This document shows, piece after piece, positions 58,580 to 64,000 of a DNA stretch of 64,000 nt. A model generated the notes under the pieces. It made no database searches, was not told the origin of the DNA, and saw only the letters and a program-made list of their open reading frames with translations. Each line of letters starts with the position of its first letter. The first letter of the stretch is position 1. The stretch comes from Rattus norvegicus (Eukaryota; Chordata; Mammalia; Rodentia; Muridae), in NCBI RefSeq assembly GCF_036323735.1, contig NC_086020.1, positions 89,662,210 to 89,726,209 on the forward strand, read 5' to 3'. The translations under genes were made by a program, and so were the position numbers.

Positions 58580-59247
58580 TTTAATTATTTTTTATTGGAT
58601 ATTTTATTTATTTTACATTTCAAATGTTATCTCCTTTCCTGGTTTGCCCTCCACAACCCCCTCCCCTATCCCATCCCCCCACCTTGCTTCTGTGAGGGTG
58701 CTCCCCAACCCATTCACCTACCCACTCCTGCCTCACCACCCTGTTGTTCTCCTACACTGGTGCTTTGAACCTTCCCAGGACCAAGGGCTTCTCCTCCCAC
58801 TGATGCCAGATAAAGCCGTCCTCTGTTACATATGCAGCTGGAGTCAAGGGTCTCTCCATGTGTACTCTTTGGTTGGTGGTTTACCCACTCATTTCCAAAT
58901 TTTTAACTCAGAATTGCTAGGGTCTAAAGGAAATAGAGGGACAAAATGTAGAAGAGAGACTAAAGGAAAGGCCGTCAAGAGACTGCTCCACTTGGGGACC
59001 CATCCCATATACAGACATCAAACCCAGACACAATCACGGACTTCAAGAATTGCTTGCTGACAGGAGCCTGATATTGCTGTCTTCTGAAATGATCTGCCAG
59101 AGCGTGACAAATACAGATGTGGTTGCTCACAGCCAAACATTGGACTGAGCGCCGGGACCCCAATGGAGGAGTTAGGGAAAGGACTGAAGGAGCTGAAAGG
59201 TTTTGCAACCCCATAAGAAGAACAACAATATCAACCAACTAGACTAC
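58580..59247 (-). mobile_element. L1 3' UTR with 5' inversion (twin priming)
   Basis: 58580-58880 is L1 3' UTR in minus orientation, beginning with T-rich tail sequence. 58910-59247 is L1 3' UTR in plus orientation, from 'tcagaattgctagggtcta' to 'caatatcaaccaactagac'. In intact L1 3' UTRs (for example 22590-23205) the second piece lies immediately upstream of the first, with a gap of only about 20 bp. The arrangement is an inverted 5' part joined to the 3' part. Possible diverged duplications are ctacctttaa (58576) and ctacctctat (59243). Confidence 0.75.
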
Positions 59248-60235
59248 CTCTATTTTTAAAAACCATGTCCATTTAAAGTTTGAGTGACAAGGATATGGAC
59301 ACTCATCCAAGGCACGCTCAGAGCAGTGCCACCTCTATACAAGTGGACATGCAGCATGGGGACCAGGTAGGGGGCATGGCAGGACAAGCACAGCACAGGC
59401 ACACCCATCAGTTTTGTGATGCTGGATACCAGGAAGTCCTCAGGCCTGACACAGATGCCTCCTCAAGCGGACACCCTCACCTGACATTTCCTTTGTTCAT
59501 CATCATCTTTCTTTCTTCAGTGCCTTGGAGCTCTCTCTGATGTGTTATTTGCTGGCTGTCTCACTCCCTAAACATTTGCTCTCTCTCTAGTATGATTTAT
59601 TCTTTGGTTACCCCCTCATTTTACCTCAGCATCTGAAGTGTCACTACCTGTTACTAATCACTGCTGCTTTCACTTTTAAGGTGTTGGTGTATTTTTGAAT
59701 GTTCAAAGTGCCATTTGTATTTTTCTAATAATATTATAGTGATACCATTTCAATATAACTATATAGGATATTAATACTAGTCTAATAATAATTAAAATGA
59801 CACATTATAGATCTGATGCTATTCTCCTCTGTAACTCTAGCCTTCAGGCATTTAGCCTCATTTATCAAAGATACAAGTACAATCTCCAAACAATGTGAAG
59901 CTTTAGAGAATTCTCACGTTAACTTAGCACATTACACAAATTTTTGCAAATTCTTTGGGAACTGCACTAACAAGCAAGCCTCTGGCACCATCTATAGGCA
60001 ACAGGGCTTCACTTTCACAGCGAGCCACATTAAAATCAGGATTGCAGCAATCACTTTCTTCCTTATTTTTTGATAAATAATTCAAGCTTCAACCATCAGC
60101 ACTGGCTGTGGATGAAGCATTTAGATACATCAGCATGTTTATACTTCACCTGGGGACTTGACATAGCTTCTCCTAACAGAAGCCACCTTCTTGTTTTTGC
60201 AACAGTCACCTCACTAAGAGATATTTATCCCCACC
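59248..60235. other. intergenic DNA with a GC-richer block
   Basis: 59280-59560 is GC-richer than its surroundings and holds an 86-codon open frame (59280-59540) with no recognised domain. It might be a fragment of an unidentified transcript or repeat. The remainder is AT-rich with nothing recognised. Confidence 0.4.
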
Positions 60236-60434
60236 CTCTTTTATTGGTCATTTTATTTATTTACATTTCAAATGTTATCTCCCTTCCAGGTTTCCTCTCT
60301 GTAAACCCCCAACCCACTCTCTCCCCTGCCTCCAGGAGGGTGCTCCCCCACCACCTGTCCACTTCCATCCCCTATGCTGTGGCATCAAAGCTTCACCAAG
60401 GGCTTCCCCTCCCTTTGATGCCAATCAAGGCCAA
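60236..60434 (-). mobile_element. L1 3' UTR fragment, 5'-truncated
   Basis: 'atttacatttcaaatgtta' then the C-rich complement of the L1 3' UTR through 'gcttcccctccctttgatg'. About 200 bp. No duplication was found. Confidence 0.7.
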
Positions 60435-61054
60435 ATTTATATATATATAAAAAAAGCTACCAAGGACCTTCTAACTATAACAATTGAGCACATCTGCCTA
60501 TAGGGTTATGAGATTAAATGAAAAGCATTGAGAAATCTACACTATTTAACTCCCTTGTCAGCAGTTAATAAACAGTTACTTAGTAAACAAAGTGCTCATT
60601 TCATGGCAAAAAGCAGAAATCAAGGTCATCATGTCTACTGTCTACAGTCATTATCAGTCAATAGCAGACTTCCCTACAAGATGAAGGCACTATTGTGGAC
60701 TTTTCAAGATCAAATGAGAACTATGATGTAAGTTATAGGTTAAAGACTCCTATCCCATAAGTGCACTAGTGCCAACCTGACTCAGCAAACTAGTTTACTA
60801 TTGTCATACTAGTAGTATATCAAAAGAATTGTGAATACTAGTGTTGCCTGTCTCTCTGTCTCTCACCCTTTCTCTCTGTGTCTCTTTCCTCTCTTCTGCC
60901 TTCTATATCCCCTTCTGTTTTTGATAGTATCATTTTTATTAATTTTTAAAATAAATAAAAATGGGATTACATAATTTCTCCTTTCCATTTTCCTCCAATC
61001 CCTCCCATGAACCCATTACACTCAAATTTATTGCCTATCTTTCTTTATTAGTGC
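60435..61054. other. AT-rich intergenic DNA, nothing recognised
   Basis: Contains a short tctctctg-rich stretch at 60850-60895 only. Confidence 0.5.
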
Positions 61055-61117
61055 TATATATATATATATATATATATGCTTATAGTTATATAAATTTAGT
61101 CTGCTAAGTCAGTGTAG

Positions 61118-61155
<38 letters not shown>
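61055..61155 (+). repeat. two (TA)n tracts
   Basis: TA runs at 61055-61077 and 61120-61155 are separated by 42 bp. Confidence 0.95.
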
Positions 61156-61158
<3 letters not shown>

Positions 61159-61511
61159 TTCAGGACTCTCTACTTTTTATTTTATAACAAATTATGAAGT
61201 TTGTCCTTGGGTAAGGAGAATTTTCTCTTCTCAGCACACATTAAATGCCTGTAATAGTTTGCCTACGGCTCTGATATTATCATAATTTTATTTCCACTTA
61301 GCATGTCAGTATCATTGTCTGTGTCTTGTGTAGACAGCCATATTCCTGAGTTATCCAGACTGATGAAACCAACCTTAATGGATACAACTTCAACACAACT
61401 CCTGCACGTAAGGTCTAGAGAGAATCAAAGAAGAGGGAGTAGAAAGATTATAAAGGCTGAGGAACAAGACAATGGCTGTAAAATTGTGTCTCTTAGATAT
61501 GCCAGTTCCTA

Positions 61512-61513
<2 letters not shown>

Positions 61514-61558
<45 letters not shown>
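61514..61558 (+). repeat. (CT)n microsatellite
   Basis: About 22 perfect ct units. Confidence 0.95.
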
Positions 61559-61563
<5 letters not shown>

Positions 61564-61854
61564 CAATATCACTACATCATGTATAATACATATTTGTTAG
61601 TGGCTCAAAACACTAGAAGTAATGTTGAACCTCACTGGTGAGTATAATAAATCAATGATGTCTCTAGTAATTATTAAAATGTTAGTTTTGACCATTATTA
61701 ATATAAATAAAATATCTCACTGAAAAATCGAGCATATTCATGATGTCAGATATGTGACAATGCAGTTTTCATCTTCAAACCTCCAAACCAGATTTAGTGG
61801 GGAGTCAATCTTAGCTGTCTGTAGGTATGTGTGTGTGTCCGTGTGTATCACTCT

Positions 61855-61857
<3 letters not shown>
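61559..61857. other. AT-rich intergenic DNA, nothing recognised
   Basis: Short unique stretch between two microsatellites. Confidence 0.5.

Positions 61858-61890
<33 letters not shown>
61858..61890 (+). repeat. (GT)n microsatellite
   Basis: About 16 perfect gt units. Confidence 0.95.
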
Positions 61891-61895
<5 letters not shown>

Positions 61896-61914
61896 ACCTA
61901 CTATCAGAATTTGG

Positions 61915-61985
61915 ATGTATAAGCCAGGAAGATTCCTTGAGCACAGGAGTTTGAGACAGCCTAGAGCATTGTCTGAACCAAACAG
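61915..61985 (+). mobile_element. B1/proto-B1 (7SL-derived) SINE fragment
   Basis: 'ccaggaagattccttgagc' and 'caggagtttgagacagcct' match the B1/Alu-type 7SL domain. The ends are diverged and an A-rich stretch follows at 61985-62060. Confidence 0.6.
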
Positions 61986-62060
61986 AACCATGAGAAGGAA
62001 ACAAAGAAATGAACAAAACAGTACAAAAGCAGAACAACCTCAAATTAGAAAAAAAATTGT

Positions 62061-62999
62061 TTCACAAATTATTTTATTAGGATAAATAGTTCCATCATTT
62101 CTGCACAATGCAAAAAACTGAGTTCAGTGTCTCACTCAATAGGTCAAAATTATTACTTCTTGACTATCTCCAATTATGCATAAAAGCAATATGTTTTCGA
62201 TATTTACATAGAAATTCTGCCAACCATTACATAATTATTATTTCCTTAGAAGGAAACAGCCTCTGGTTTCTGTTTTCTCTCTCACATCTAGCTGCTTCCA
62301 GCCAGAGGTAGTGGTGCTGCACTCATGACGTAGATATAATCTCTGAGCTCAAAGCATTTTCTGAGGTCTCTGGGATTCTATGCTGTTGTGATGACTACAG
62401 TCACTTAATTGATACAGAGCAATTTTAAAGCTAAGAAAGATTGTGTGGATGGCATGCTCATCTTTTGGTAATGTTTACTAAATTTCTAAAAAGAAATCCT
62501 TGGCTTCTACTGACATTTTGGCTTGTATTGGTTGACTTCCACAGCAGAGCCTGGCTTGCCATTCACAGTTCCTTAATCTACATCATCTCTCCCCACTAGT
62601 ACTTTACAAAGCTGACCTCAGGGCTGCTTCCCATCATGCCTGCCCACTCCTGATCACAGTGCAGTTTTTAAGCTTGACTAGGATTCATAGTTGTCAGGAG
62701 AAATGAGAAGACGAACTTATTCATTCTTTAACTGTTTTAGTCGATGTTTTCTGACTCAAATACAGTGCCTGATCCACAGTCAAGCAAAATGCTTATTGCT
62801 TTCATTCATTTTTAAACAGTTTTTATTTTTCTGTTCTTCAGGTTCAAATCTATGTTCTTGGGTGGCTACCAGAAATCTGAAATAGTTGTCAGCAAATCCT
62901 TTAGTTCAAACAATATTTCGCTAGTATTACTACCTCTTACCAATGTAACATTAATCTTTTCAAAGTCCACATTTAATGATGCTTAAATGCTTTAATCTC
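62061..62999. other. intergenic DNA, nothing recognised
   Basis: No repeat family or exon-like signal was recognised. Confidence 0.5.
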
Positions 63000-63890
63000 T
63001 CTTTTAGCCCACCACCCACCAGAGGAAGTAGAAAACAATGGCTATGGGAAAGTGGATCTGTTTAGAAATGGTTCTTTGGAGTAGCTCCCACAAGTGTTGT
63101 CCGGAAATTTGCAGTTCAGTTCACAGGGTTACAGCAGCATCTCAATCCACTTGTACACACCTCACAAATATATCAGCAGTCCAGTATAGAAGAGTGGGGT
63201 TAGCAACAGTGGTGGCATGACCTAACAAGAACAGCCAGGCCTCAGCCTTCACACAAGTCAGCAGGAGGTACCAGGGCCAACAGGAAGGGTGGGGTAAGTT
63301 CTTGGCTATGCCTTTCTCGGGGAAGCAAAGATCAGTGAAGATGCTAGAGCAACAAGTGTTTAGCTATCCAAGCAATCCAAGCTCAGTCTCTGTCTTTTTA
63401 TCCATTGTCCCAGCATCATGCATCCTACATGGGTCATGCATCAGCACTTGTCTTGCCTCAGGACATGTCTTAGCTGATATTACTTGCCAATGAGTTAGGG
63501 TACAGGGAAGCAGAAAAAAAAAACCCAAAAAACCAAACAATACCACATCACCAGAAGGTTTTTGGTGTGTTTTTCTCTATGAAGTCTGACAATTACACAA
63601 TGTAAGATCAATACAGGCATCTCATTAGGAAAGAATCCTTCATCACGTCTCCTTTCACATGCTTGCTTAAGCAGTATATCCTTTCTCCTGTGTCTGCTTC
63701 AGGAAAAGATTCTTTCACAATTCTGTCTTAGCTTTCCACTTGTGTCCACTTCAAGAAAATACTCCATCACCTGTTTGCTCCAGAAAAACACAGTCAAAAC
63801 ACAACTGACTTTCAAAGAACACTTAAGTTTTCACTTCAACCAATGTCTATTTGCTCTGGATATCTTTGTCCATTGTACACAGAATGGGTT
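63000..63890 (+). mobile_element. rodent interspersed repeat, family not named
   Basis: 'agccaggcctcagccttca', 'cagcaggaggtaccagggc', 'agcatcatgcatcctacat' and 'gaatccttcatcacgtctc' follow a murine repeat I recognise from memory (RMER-like). It has an A-rich internal patch at 63520-63545 and repeats of the '(t)tcaggaaaa(g/t)a' kind at 63700-63790. Orientation is arbitrary. No coding content. Confidence 0.4.
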
Positions 63891-63934
63891 AAAAGATTTT
63901 ATAGTGAAGACACTGAGTATAAGAGACCATTATA

Positions 63935-64000
63935 AGCAGAATAGCCGGGTCCTCAGGTAGTACTCTGAAATTTTCTGAGGAATCACCAGACTGATTTCCA
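63935..64000 (-). mobile_element. L1 ORF2 C-terminal fragment, cut by window end
   Basis: The plus strand reads 'agccgggtcctcaggtagt' and 'accagactgatttcca', the complement of the ORF2 'ESVWxFLRKLD..LPEDPA' region. It matches 36950-37010 in the same orientation. The element continues beyond the window. Confidence 0.8.

Overview
The window reads as nuclear, intergenic DNA of a murid rodent, most likely rat (Rattus). The evidence is three rat-type ID SINEs with flanking duplications, a young L1 with the G-rich 3' UTR and GC-rich 5' UTR I associate with rat L1, B2 and B1 SINEs, many older murine L1 (Lx-type) 3' UTR fragments, and AT-rich flanks full of microsatellites. I recognise no host gene exon. 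The only intact long reading frames belong to one L1. Repeat family names come from memory and were not searched.

Layout. 1-10 kb is mostly unique AT-rich DNA with L1 3' UTR fragments, an old repeat at about 5.0-6.2 kb split by a short young L1, and an Lx-like tail at 7.9-8.8 kb. 10.6-14.1 kb is stacked L1 3' ends with an ID SINE inside L1 ORF2 sequence. 15.7-15.9 kb is a B2 SINE. 16.1-23.6 kb is an old L1 3' end split by a nearly full-length decayed L1 (17,212-23,212) with a visible target-site duplication. 25.9-35.2 kb is the centrepiece: a full-length young L1 with intact ORF1 and a frameshifted ORF2. It is followed by about 2.7 kb of non-L1 DNA and a second A-tail. A perfect 15-bp duplication brackets the whole 9.3 kb, which indicates an L1-mediated 3' transduction. 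The carried segment includes an EIF1 retropseudogene and an older L1-like 3' end that supplied AATAAA. 36.2-42.1 kb is a second full-length L1, decayed and on the minus strand, abutting another L1 tail. 42.3-48.9 kb is unique DNA with large microsatellites, including about 345 bp of (CTT)n. 48.9-50.5 kb is a 5'-truncated L1. 51-54 kb holds B1 and LTR-like material. 58.6-59.25 kb is an L1 with a twin-priming inversion. The right edge holds an unassigned rodent repeat and the beginning of another minus-strand L1.

The genes do not form a pathway. The window is a record of successive LINE and SINE insertions, and its best biological story is the L1 with its transduced cargo.
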